Source: Anaerolineales bacterium UBA6131 (GTDB taxonomy: Bacteria; Chloroflexota; Anaerolineae; UBA2200). From it: DNA of 10,705 bases. Shown piece by piece: positions 1 to 7,021 of this stretch (the stretch's first letter is position 1; each line of letters opens with the position of its first letter). Location: the NCBI GenBank assembly GCA_002435875.1, contig DIVN01000286.1:727-11431 (forward strand), in the 5' to 3' direction. Made by a program: the position numbers and the translations under genes. The notes under the pieces were generated by a model. The model was not told the DNA's origin and did no database searches. It was given only the letters and a program-made list of their open reading frames with translations.

Positions 1-1410
1 GCCCAGTACGTTGCCAAAGCGCACGGCCGTCGCCACCAGGCCAGATCCGGACGGCAAGCCAGACACCAACATTTCCCCAACACGCTTGGTAGCGCCCATC
101 ACCGAACGGGGCTCCACAGCCTTGTCGGTCGAGACAAACACAAAGCGGCTCGCGCCGTACTTCTCGGCCAGCTCCAGCACCGAAAGCGTGCCGCCGACAT
201 TCACCCGGATCGCTTCCTCCGGCCAGCCCTCCATTAGCGGCACGTGCTTGTATGCCGCCACATGCAGGACCAAGTCGGGGCGATGTTCGGCAAAGACCGA
301 CTCCAGCTTGGGTGCCCAGGTCACATCGCCCACGATACAGGACATGCGAGGCATCGGCTGGCTGCCTGGCTCTCGCCTCCACTCGGCCCCCAGTCCCTTT
401 TCGAGCTCAAACAGCCCCGTTTCGTTGTTGTCGAGTGCCAGCAGCTCCTTCGGCCCGAAGCGCAGAATGTGGCGACACAAGCCAGAGCCAATGGATCCCG
501 CCGCGCCCGTGACCAGAACCACGCGATCGCGCAGCAGCTCCCAGCTTGCCTGGCTGGAGATCGAGACCAGCTCTCTGCCTACCAGATCCTCAATCGTTAT
601 GTCGCGCAAGAGCGCATCGTCATTGAGGCTTTCCAGACTTTCGAATACGTTAGGCAGCGTCTTGATCCGCGCCGACGTCGATTCGCACAACTCCAAGATC
701 TCGCTCAGGTCCCTGCTGCTCAGCCGGTGGATGGCGATGACAATCAGGTCGACTCTCTCTTGCTCACACACCCCCGCGATCTTGGTGCGGTCTCCCAGCA
801 CCCGCACACCATGAATAAGCAAACCGTGCTTAACCGGATCATCGTCGATGAAGCCAACCAGCTGATACTGCCTGCCTTCAGGCCGGTTCACCAGCCTCCA
901 GGCCAACAGTTGTCCCGCCTCGCCAGCTCCAATCAACAACACCCGCATCGCGCTGGAATCCGCGCCAGACGACGCTTTTCTCCGGCGCACGAACGAATAC
1001 AGCAGCCTGGCCTGATAGCGTGTCGCCACAAAGGCCATCAGCGTGAACACGCCACCAGCCACCACCACGCTGATCGGCAGCGGTCTCACCGGCCGCACCA
1101 GGACGTCCAGGGCAAGCAAGAGCAGCGTGGCCCCACCGACAGCCTCTAGGATATCGACAATGTCCTCCGAGCTCGCATAGCGCCAGATTCGTCCGTAAAG
1201 CCCCATCATGGCATTGAACGCCAGATACAGAGCGACGATCAGCAGGACATGCCGACGGTATTGCGAAAAGTACTGCAACGGGGCCTTGCCGGTAAAGCGC
1301 AAGGCCAGTGCCAGGTAGAACGCCAGGGCTGCACTGAACGCATCCGTCAGTAGTGGCACCCCGTACTTGCGCAACCACCGTTGCATTGATTGCCCTGCTT
1401 TCTCAACCAT
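1..1410 (-). CDS. Membrane-bound UDP-sugar 4,6-dehydratase (PglF/WbpM/CapD family), 3' end cut off by the window
   Basis: The frame is open for 470 codons from ATG 1410 to base 1 with no stop, so the C-terminal part (perhaps 150-200 residues by family length) lies outside. Hydrophobic segments at about residues 20-37, 54-72, 90-105 and 112-130 give the usual four-helix membrane anchor. A first Rossmann fold follows (GAGEAG 161-166), then the catalytic SDR domain with TGAAGSIGS 301-309, GD 361-362, AAYKHVP 385-391, STDKA 427-431 and RFGNVLG 464-470. The active site reads VMGATK (Met438, Lys442): Met replaces the usual SDR Tyr, which is characteristic of WbpM/PglF/FlaA1 inverting and retaining dehydratases. 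Family members convert UDP-GlcNAc to the 4-keto-6-deoxy sugar at the inner membrane. The start is 23 bases after the aminotransferase stop, behind a G-rich stretch (TGGGGGAT); ATG 1386 is an alternative. With the two upstream genes it makes a bacillosamine-type trio. The exact product sugar is inferred. Confidence 0.93.
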   Translation of the reverse strand, partial: MVEKAGQSMQRWLRKYGVPLLTDAFSAALAFYLALALRFTGKAPLQYFSQYRRHVLLIVALYLAFNAMMGLYGRIWRYASSEDIVDILEAVGGATLLLLALDVLVRPVRPLPISVVVAGGVFTLMAFVATRYQARLLYSFVRRRKASSGADSSAMRVLLIGAGEAGQLLAWRLVNRPEGRQYQLVGFIDDDPVKHGLLIHGVRVLGDRTKIAGVCEQERVDLIVIAIHRLSSRDLSEILELCESTSARIKTLPNVFESLESLNDDALLRDITIEDLVGRELVSISSQASWELLRDRVVLVTGAAGSIGSGLCRHILRFGPKELLALDNNETGLFELEKGLGAEWRREPGSQPMPRMSCIVGDVTWAPKLESVFAEHRPDLVLHVAAYKHVPLMEGWPEEAIRVNVGGTLSVLELAEKYGASRFVFVSTDKAVEPRSVMGATKRVGEMLVSGLPSGSGLVATAVRFGNVLG

Positions 1411-1433
1411 GTGCGCGATCCCCCAGGCTCTTT

Positions 1434-2585
1434 CTATGCTGTCTCCTGCACGATGCTGCGCAGGTTCTCGCACACGTAAATGACGTCTGCTGGTTGCATT
1501 CTACCCGAAAATGGCAGCGCCAGCACATGCCGCGCCACTTCTTCCGTAACGGGGAACGCACCCTCGTCGTAGCCAAATGCCTGCCGATAGAACGGCTGCA
1601 AGTGGATCGGGGTGAAGTAGGGCCGCGATGGGATGCCCTTCTTGCCCAGCTTCTCCATTACCACGTCCCGCTGCAAACCCGCCCCCAGGCGGATCACGTA
1701 CACGAACCAGCTCATCCTGCTGGTCTCAGGGCCCACGTATGGCACGGTTATCCCGCCGACTCCGCCGAGCTGCTGATTGTACATCTGCGCCACGCGCTCT
1801 CGGTTTTTCAGCAGCTCCTCAATCCGTTCCAACTGCGCTACACCCAGCGCCGCGCTAAGCTCATCAAGCCGGTAGTTGTAGCCCAGCCGCGTGTGGTTCA
1901 GCCATGCGTCAAACACGTCGCGTCCCTGGTTGCGCAGGCTGCGAAAGAGCGCATCCCACTCGGGCCGGTCAGTGACGATGACGCCCCCTTCGCCGGTGGT
2001 CATCTGCTTGTTTGGGTAAAAGGCAAACACCGCCGCATCGCTCATCGTGCCCGCTCTGCGGCCCTTGTACTCCGCGCCTATGGCTTCGCAGGCGTCCTCG
2101 ATCACGAATAGGTTATGCCGTCGGGCAATGTCACAGATAGCGTCCATGTCCGCTGGTTGGCCAAAGGCGTGCACGGGCAAGATCGCTTTGGTACGCGACG
2201 TGATCGCACTCTCGATGAGATCCGGGTCGAGGTTAACAGTCGCTGCGTCGATGTCCACAAACACAGGTCTCGCGCGCTCATACATGATACAGTTCGCCGA
2301 GGCAATAAAGCTAAACGGTGTCGTGATGACCTCGTCGCCCTGTTCGATGCCTGCGGCTAGAACGCACAGATGCAGCCCGGCGGTGCCGCTGTTGACCGCT
2401 GCGGCGTGGGCAGTACCTACGTACTCCGCTGTCAGCTTCTCAAAGCGCTCCACCTGCGGACCAATACTCAGATAGGGTGTCTGCAGCACCGCATTGACCA
2501 GCTCAATCTCCCTCGCCCCAATATCCGGCCCCGACATCGGTACGGATGTAAGCCTGGCAGTCTCTACGTTCTTTTCCTTGTCCAT
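1434..2585 (-). CDS. DegT/DnrJ/EryC1/StrS family PLP-dependent sugar aminotransferase
   Basis: This is a full-length 383-residue member of the family (usual length about 370-400) that makes amino sugars by transferring an amino group, normally from glutamate, to a 4-keto (or 3-keto) nucleotide sugar in the cytoplasm. Visible motifs are SGTAGLHL (66-73, PLP phosphate loop), HAFGQPADMDAI (139-150), EDACEAIGA (163-171, with Asp164 contacting the pyridine nitrogen) and FYPNKQMTTGEGG (189-201) with Lys193 as the PLP Schiff-base lysine. GYNYRLDELSAALG (235-248) is the conserved substrate-side segment. ATG 2585 lies 5 bases after the acetyltransferase stop, and AGGAG sits 8 bases upstream of it. Placed between an acetyltransferase and a 4,6-dehydratase, it most likely acts as the PglE step (UDP-4-amino-4,6-dideoxy-GlcNAc). 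The motif wording is also found in perosamine-type aminotransferases, so the sugar is not certain. Confidence 0.95.
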   Translation of the reverse strand: MDKEKNVETARLTSVPMSGPDIGAREIELVNAVLQTPYLSIGPQVERFEKLTAEYVGTAHAAAVNSGTAGLHLCVLAAGIEQGDEVITTPFSFIASANCIMYERARPVFVDIDAATVNLDPDLIESAITSRTKAILPVHAFGQPADMDAICDIARRHNLFVIEDACEAIGAEYKGRRAGTMSDAAVFAFYPNKQMTTGEGGVIVTDRPEWDALFRSLRNQGRDVFDAWLNHTRLGYNYRLDELSAALGVAQLERIEELLKNRERVAQMYNQQLGGVGGITVPYVGPETSRMSWFVYVIRLGAGLQRDVVMEKLGKKGIPSRPYFTPIHLQPFYRQAFGYDEGAFPVTEEVARHVLALPFSGRMQPADVIYVCENLRSIVQETA

Positions 2586-2590
2586 CGCCT

Positions 2591-3286
2591 CTACTCCTCT
2601 GCGCCTGCACGCTGCTGGCGTGCGTTCATCGCCTCTGAACGACCTACAATGCGTGCCGGCACTCCGACAGCCGTAACCCCATCAGGCAAATCGCTCGCCA
2701 CCACCGCACCCGCACCCACCGTCACCCATGCCCCAATCCTTACTCCGGGCAGCACAGATGCATTGAGGCCGAGGAAGGTCCCTTCCCCCAGCCGGACGCC
2801 GCCCCCAAGATTCACCCCGGGCGCGAGGTGCGCATAGTCGCTGACTCTACAGTCGTGGCCTATCATCGTGTGGATGCTGGCGATTATGTTATCCCCCATC
2901 TCCACTTCGGCCCCGACAAAGACAAATGGCAAGATAGCCAGCCCGACGCTCCGACTCAAGTCACTCAACACCACCGCCGACGGATCGATTGCACTGGCCA
3001 ATGAGAATCCCTGTTCCAGCAACACCTTTGCACGCGCCTTGCGCACACGGTTGTCGCCAATCGAAACGTGGGCAAAGCGCACCCCTTCGGCATGGAGCCT
3101 GGCAAACTGGTCTGCCCCACCCAGCACCTGTAGTCCGTACACCGCCGTTCCCCACAGCGCCGGGGCATCGTCCAGCAGTCCGATAACCCGATAGCGTCCC
3201 CCGCGGCTGAAGGTTGCAGCCACGACCTTGCAGTGTCCGCCAGCACCGTAGAGACAAAGGGCGGGAACCCCCGTCTTGGAGCTCAA
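2591..3286 (-). CDS. PglD/NeuD-like sugar O/N-acetyltransferase (left-handed beta-helix)
   Basis: This is an acetyl-CoA-dependent acyltransferase of the sialic acid O-acetyltransferase/PglD family, 231 residues from the preferred start. An N-terminal Rossmann-like nucleotide-sugar domain begins at CLYGAGGHCKVV (residues 11-22, with GLLDD nearby). Hexapeptide repeats follow from about residue 100, with the IGHDC segment (His144) and HLAPGV (His153) nine residues later. These match the catalytic and acetyl-CoA-side histidines known in PglD. The terminal turn VGVPARIVGR is typical. A GTG at 3328 would also open the frame, but it overlaps the upstream gene by 46 bases and adds 14 residues without family character. 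TTG 3286 has AGGGAGG five bases upstream and overlaps the upstream TGA as TTGA, so it is preferred. The gene is followed closely by the aminotransferase and dehydratase. The likely reaction is N-acetylation of the UDP-4-amino sugar to UDP-diNAc-bacillosamine or an isomer (inferred). Confidence 0.9.
   Translation of the reverse strand: MSSKTGVPALCLYGAGGHCKVVAATFSRGGRYRVIGLLDDAPALWGTAVYGLQVLGGADQFARLHAEGVRFAHVSIGDNRVRKARAKVLLEQGFSLASAIDPSAVVLSDLSRSVGLAILPFVFVGAEVEMGDNIIASIHTMIGHDCRVSDYAHLAPGVNLGGGVRLGEGTFLGLNASVLPGVRIGAWVTVGAGAVVASDLPDGVTAVGVPARIVGRSEAMNARQQRAGAEE
2594..2598 (-). promoter_or_regulatory. Ribosome binding site of the aminotransferase gene
   Basis: On the minus strand AGGAG lies eight bases before ATG 2585, inside the last codons of the acetyltransferase gene, whose stop is five bases before the ATG. 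This supports the ATG as the start and coupling of the two genes. Confidence 0.65.
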
Positions 3287-4497
3287 GCTCGCCTCCCTAC
3301 TCGACCCAGCGCTCGTCGCTCTAACCACACGTCTCTGTACAGCCTCTCCGTGAACTTCAGAGCTTTGTCCAGCGAGTACTGCATGCAGGCCAGCCTTCGC
3401 CCTCGTCGGCCCATCTGCACCGCCTCGTCTGGCTCGTCCATCATCCGCCGCATCGCGGCCACCAGTGCCTCGGGCTCACCAACGGGCACCAGGATTCCAC
3501 ACCCATCTCGCAGCAGTTCACGGATTCCCCGGATATCGCTGCCTATCACCGGCACCTCTAGAGCAAGGGACTCAAGCACGCCGTGCTGCAACCCTTCGCG
3601 CTCGGACGGAAGAATGGCAGCCCTCGATGCGCGCGTCACGACTGGCACATCTGGACGATAACCAAGAAAGTGCGTGCGCTGATCCACCCCGAGAGCCTTC
3701 GCCAGCTCCCTCATTCTCGCTTCCAACGGGCCTGACCCCGCAAAGGCCAGGTGCACTTGCGGATTGTTCAGGAGGGCCAACGCTCGCAACGCATCGGCAT
3801 GGCGTTTGCCTGGGCGAAAGCCGGCCTGCATCAGAAAAAGCACATCTTTGTCGCCCAGACCGAGCTCCTGACGTAGCGCTCGCACGTCCGCTTCGGCGAC
3901 TTTGGCCGGATCATACTGCTCCGTGTCGACGCCCACGCCCGGCATGTGCCAGACGCGCTGGGGATCCACAATGTGGTGCTGCACCGCCGCGTAATAATCC
4001 TCCTCGGTGATGGTAACCAGCACGTCTGTCCAGTAGCCCGCGAGCTTTTCGAGCGCCATGAACAAGGCGTTGGGCACCAGGCCACCCCGAGGATGAAAAT
4101 GAAAGCCATGAACCGTATAGATGACCAGGCTGTCCGGCGAATAGATCTCTGCTGCCAAACGGCTGAGCCACCCCGGAACCGGCATGTTGACGTGCACGAT
4201 GTCATACCGCCCACGCTGCAGTAGGGCCTTGATCTGTCCAAATGCCCTTGGATTGCTGCTCGCGAAAGGTTTTTGGCCAAAGTCCACATGATGACAGACA
4301 AGCCCAACCGCCTGTAGCTCCCTGCTCGCCCTGGCACTCTCTGGCCGATAGGCTACCTCAATGTCAAACCCCAACTCCCTGATTCGCATCACGTGCGGCA
4401 ACAAAAACTGTACAACGCTGGTGTCATATCCCGCTACCATCAGTACCCTGCCGGCCTTGCTCAGTTTAACTGGCCCTGTGGACTGCCCCTCCATCAT
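3283..4497 (-). CDS. GT4-family glycosyltransferase (GT-B fold)
   Basis: This is a retaining glycosyltransferase of about 404 residues, likely cytoplasmic and membrane-associated, that adds a sugar from a nucleotide donor to a lipid-linked acceptor. The N-terminal half begins at RVLMVAGYDTSV and carries YDIVHVNMP and the segment IYTVHGFHFHP, characteristic of capsular/PglA-like GT4 enzymes. The C-terminal half has the donor site: AGFRPGKRHADAL, FAGSGPLE, FLGYRPDVP, and the EX7E motif E301-G-L-Q-H-G-V-L-E309, followed by VPVIGSDIRGIRELL. The usual proline in EGLP is Gln here. A GTG at 4509 overlaps the sulfatase stop as GTGA. ATG 4497 (or 4494) has GAGG six (or nine) bases upstream, so ATG 4497 was chosen. 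The 3' end overlaps the acetyltransferase start. The donor and acceptor sugars cannot be read from the sequence. PglA (which adds GalNAc to bacillosamine) is a fair comparison because PglD/E/F-like genes follow, but the equivalence is inferred. Confidence 0.92.
   Translation of the reverse strand: MMEGQSTGPVKLSKAGRVLMVAGYDTSVVQFLLPHVMRIRELGFDIEVAYRPESARASRELQAVGLVCHHVDFGQKPFASSNPRAFGQIKALLQRGRYDIVHVNMPVPGWLSRLAAEIYSPDSLVIYTVHGFHFHPRGGLVPNALFMALEKLAGYWTDVLVTITEEDYYAAVQHHIVDPQRVWHMPGVGVDTEQYDPAKVAEADVRALRQELGLGDKDVLFLMQAGFRPGKRHADALRALALLNNPQVHLAFAGSGPLEARMRELAKALGVDQRTHFLGYRPDVPVVTRASRAAILPSEREGLQHGVLESLALEVPVIGSDIRGIRELLRDGCGILVPVGEPEALVAAMRRMMDEPDEAVQMGRRGRRLACMQYSLDKALKFTERLYRDVWLERRALGRVGRRA
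3287..3297 (-). promoter_or_regulatory. Ribosome binding site deciding the TTG start of the acetyltransferase
   Basis: On the minus strand AGGGAGG is followed by CGAGC and then TTG (3286-3284), which overlaps the TGA of the GT4 gene (TTGA). Spacing and strength favour this TTG over the GTG at 3328, which has no comparable site. Initiation would depend on ribosomes finishing the GT4 gene. Confidence 0.72.
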
Positions 4498-4505
4498 GGT
4501 CCGCC

Positions 4506-5999
4506 TCACTCCAGGTAGCCTAGCGCTCTCAGGCGACTCTCCGCCAATTCATCCGCTTCAAGCACCCGGTCTTCAAGTCCCTGAGCACGCTCATTATTGG
4601 CTTCTTGCCAGCCATCCAGAATCGCGCTCAGCCGCTCCAGCTGGTCAGTGTTTTCGCCACAGAGGTCTCTGCTCTCATCGGGCATGCGGTAGAGTACTGT
4701 CCTGGGAGAGAGTCTGCGCTCAATCCGACGATATACCCGCTCAACAGTGCCCTGCTTGCCTGTGCCCTCGGAATTCTCGACCACTGGCGCAATACGAACG
4801 GCCTTCCAGAGCGCATCGCGAATCGAGACATACCTTGGGGCCGCGTCGACACGTTGCGAGTCGGAGAAGACGCAGGCTTTACCTGCACTGGCACCATCCA
4901 CAACGGAAAGCAGACTGCTCCCCTGCATGTTCTCACCGGCCGCACCGACGCCCGCCAGGTCTAGCACGGTCGGGGCGATATCCACAACTTCAACCAAGGC
5001 ATCGCTCTGCTGTCCGGCCCAATGGCCAGCCGGGAAACGTGCCACCAGCGGAATGTGCAGCACCTCTTCGTACGGCATTACGTCAAGATGCCCGGCCACC
5101 CCCCAGCGGTTGACCAGGCGGTAACGGCGGAGCACTTGGCCGATGATTGGTACGCTTCCCAGCTGCGACAGCAGGCTCGAGCCACGCCAATGCGAGCCTC
5201 TGCCGTGCTCGTTAAAGATCTCACCGTGATCTCCCAGCACGAGAACGGCCGTGTTGTCATAGACACTTTGCTCATGCAAGAACGTGATGAGCTCTCCCAA
5301 ACTGCGATCGGCCAGACGGATGGCCTCATCATAGCGATCCCGCACCGCGGCTGCTGCTTCCGGCCCGTCAATCGCCCAGATGGCCCGCACGGTGTCCAAG
5401 TGCTCTGCCAACTCCTGCCGCGCAAAGACACGCTCTCCCGCAGCAGGAATCTGATATGGCATATGCGTGCCCATGCCCCACAACAGCGCAAAGAACGGTG
5501 CATTCCTGCGCTGGCCGCCCAGCCAGGACCTGAATGCCGCTACGACCTCGACATCGCGTACCAGCTCGTGGCTCTGCGTCTCTGGCTGCACCAGCTCACT
5601 GCGGTCCGTCTGCCGCCACAGCTCTTGATAGGTCTCAAACCCTTCGGCAAAGCCCCAGTTGGAGGACAACTGCCCAATCGAAATGAAAGCTCCCGTTTGG
5701 TATCCCGCTGCACGCAGCGACCTGGCCAGGCTCGGTACATCGCCCCGCAACTGACGGCCCATATTCAGCGCGCCGTGTACCGCTGGATAGCAGCCCGTCC
5801 ACAACGAGCCCGCCGAAGGCCGGGTCCACGTAGCCTGCGCAAACGCCTTGCGAAACAGCACCCCTGCAGCAGCCAGCCCATCAATGTGGGGGCTGGTGGG
5901 CCGCTGATAACCATAACAGCCCAGGTGGTCGGCCCTGAGGCTGTCCAGCACATAGATGACAATGTTCGGTGGCTGCTGGCCTAACACGTGCGAATCCAC
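4506..5999 (-). CDS. Sulfatase/alkaline-phosphatase superfamily enzyme with Thr at the nucleophile position
   Basis: The 497-residue protein has the sulfatase fold signature throughout: PNIVIYVLDSLRADHLGCYGY (residues 11-31, metal-binding Asp19), TWTRPSAGSLWTG (57-69), HMPY (179-182), YDEAIRLADRSLGEL (223-237), VLGDHGE (254-260, metal ligands Asp257 and His258), VVDIAPTVLDLAG (338-350) and a terminal LRALGYL. Classical sulfatases have C/S-x-P-x-R, whose Cys or Ser is oxidised to formylglycine. Here the aligned position is Thr59 in T-R-P-S-A, so no formylglycine can form. Thr is the nucleophile in related phospho-transferases such as LtaS. There is no signal peptide, so it should be cytoplasmic. 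Proposed role: hydrolysis or transfer of a sulfate or phosphate ester on a glycan precursor; the substrate is unknown. The start is uncertain: GTG 5999 has GGGGAGG only two bases away, and GTG 5987 has it 14 bases away. It lies in the middle of the glycan operon, just downstream of the GT2 gene and upstream of the GT4 gene. Confidence 0.9.
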   Translation of the reverse strand: MDSHVLGQQPPNIVIYVLDSLRADHLGCYGYQRPTSPHIDGLAAAGVLFRKAFAQATWTRPSAGSLWTGCYPAVHGALNMGRQLRGDVPSLARSLRAAGYQTGAFISIGQLSSNWGFAEGFETYQELWRQTDRSELVQPETQSHELVRDVEVVAAFRSWLGGQRRNAPFFALLWGMGTHMPYQIPAAGERVFARQELAEHLDTVRAIWAIDGPEAAAAVRDRYDEAIRLADRSLGELITFLHEQSVYDNTAVLVLGDHGEIFNEHGRGSHWRGSSLLSQLGSVPIIGQVLRRYRLVNRWGVAGHLDVMPYEEVLHIPLVARFPAGHWAGQQSDALVEVVDIAPTVLDLAGVGAAGENMQGSSLLSVVDGASAGKACVFSDSQRVDAAPRYVSIRDALWKAVRIAPVVENSEGTGKQGTVERVYRRIERRLSPRTVLYRMPDESRDLCGENTDQLERLSAILDGWQEANNERAQGLEDRVLEADELAESRLRALGYLE

Positions 6000-6023
6000 T
6001 GCCTCCCCACACCACGGCCCCTG

Positions 6024-7010
6024 CTACAGGCCTGGTTTGATCCAGCCGCAATACAGGCCCAGATCGCCCGGGCTGGCGGCATACCATCGCCGCTCCTCAG
6101 CCCGGATCTGCTGCCAAAAGAGTACGTCCTGCCTGAGAACTTGTGCCCCAACCGCCGGTCCTCGATGGACAAGCACCTGCAGATAGCGCAGGAGGTTCAT
6201 CACCAGGATGGGCGCCAGGTTAAGCAGGCGCTCCGACGACGACGGTATCTGCCGCCATACGCGCCAGCGGTTGGCGAACGTGCGGGCCATCACCTCTGGT
6301 GACTTGGCTGCAAAGCTGCGCTCACCGGCCGAATAGCTTGCCGAGCCGATGTGCCAGTAGCGCAGCCCCGGCAGCGGCACTGCTCGGAATCCCGCGGTTC
6401 GCATGCGCAACAACAAATCAACATCCTCGCCAAAGGCCACGAAACGCGCGTCATAATAGTCGCCATTGGCGTAGCGTACAGCCTCCAGAGCCTGGCGCGT
6501 GAAGGCGGGAGCACACCCCGGCGGTCCCAGTAGCTTGTGGGCTCCCAGACTCGGGGTCCACGAGCCCATCCCGATCCTCCGCAATAAACCAGCTCCCCGG
6601 CTCTGTACCCTTTCGCTGAGCCTGTCGGCCGGCCACACCCAGGCATACTGCGTGCCAACAAAGGCACAGACTCGCTCATCTGCGTGTTCGTCCCACGCGC
6701 GACACAAGACATCGATGTAGCCTGGGTCCAGATACACATCGCTGTTGAGCGCGACTACAACTCTGCCCTGCGCCCGCTCGATGCCGGCATTCATTCCCGC
6801 CGCAAAATGTCGGTTCTCCGGCAGATAGACCCACTCACGGGCCTCGATCGCCCACTCGGTCAGCCCGTGCCGAATCCGCTCGAGCGACTCATCCGCTGAG
6901 CCGTTATCCACCACGATGAGCTCCCAATCGGGGCATGTCTGCCGCGACAGGGATTCTACCAGCCGCTCCACATAGTCGCCGCTCTGGTAGTTTAGCAGCA
7001 CCAATGTCAC
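6024..7010 (-). CDS. GT2-family glycosyltransferase (WbbL/rhamnosyltransferase-like)
   Basis: This is a GT-A-fold inverting glycosyltransferase of 328 residues from GTG 7010. The family start VTLVLLNYQSGD is followed by LIVVDNGSADESL (31-43, nucleotide-binding), NRHFAAGMNAGI (66-77), the DXD-equivalent LNSDVYLDPG (88-97), FGEDVDLLLR (193-202, with the catalytic-side ED pair) and YWHIGSASYS (218-227), the H-x-x-S-A-S segment typical of WbbL-like rhamnosyltransferases. The C-terminal region has a moderately hydrophobic stretch (about 262-275), suggesting membrane contact. It probably transfers a deoxyhexose or other sugar to the lipid-linked repeat in the cytoplasm. The start is odd. GTG 7010 has no ribosome binding site at the right distance. 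An in-frame ATA at 7025 lies seven bases after GGAGG and overlaps the upstream TAA as ATAA, and starting there would add five residues (M-S-S-P-T). The stop TAG at 6024 is in the same frame as the next gene. Confidence 0.93.
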   Translation of the reverse strand: MTLVLLNYQSGDYVERLVESLSRQTCPDWELIVVDNGSADESLERIRHGLTEWAIEAREWVYLPENRHFAAGMNAGIERAQGRVVVALNSDVYLDPGYIDVLCRAWDEHADERVCAFVGTQYAWVWPADRLSERVQSRGAGLLRRIGMGSWTPSLGAHKLLGPPGCAPAFTRQALEAVRYANGDYYDARFVAFGEDVDLLLRMRTAGFRAVPLPGLRYWHIGSASYSAGERSFAAKSPEVMARTFANRWRVWRQIPSSSERLLNLAPILVMNLLRYLQVLVHRGPAVGAQVLRQDVLFWQQIRAEERRWYAASPGDLGLYCGWIKPGL

Positions 7011-7021
7011 CGTGGGCGAGC

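Noticed and set aside
244..1149. A 301-codon plus-strand open frame
   Set aside because: It lies antisense to the dehydratase, whose minus-strand frame carries conserved motifs throughout. The plus-strand translation is rich in Arg, His, Gln and Pro and shows no family signature, as expected for a shadow frame in G+C-rich coding DNA.
878..1378. A 166-codon minus-strand open frame
   Set aside because: It is in a different frame inside the dehydratase N-terminal region. The dehydratase frame from 1410 reads through without stops and has the membrane helices and Rossmann motif.
3230..3232. Cys in the GAGGHCK loop of the acetyltransferase where Gly or Ala is common
   Set aside because: The residue after the His in this loop varies within the family, so it is weak evidence of altered function.
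5022..5984. A 320-codon plus-strand open frame
   Set aside because: It is antisense to the sulfatase-fold gene, has no recognisable domain or ribosome binding site, and is explained by codon bias of the real gene.
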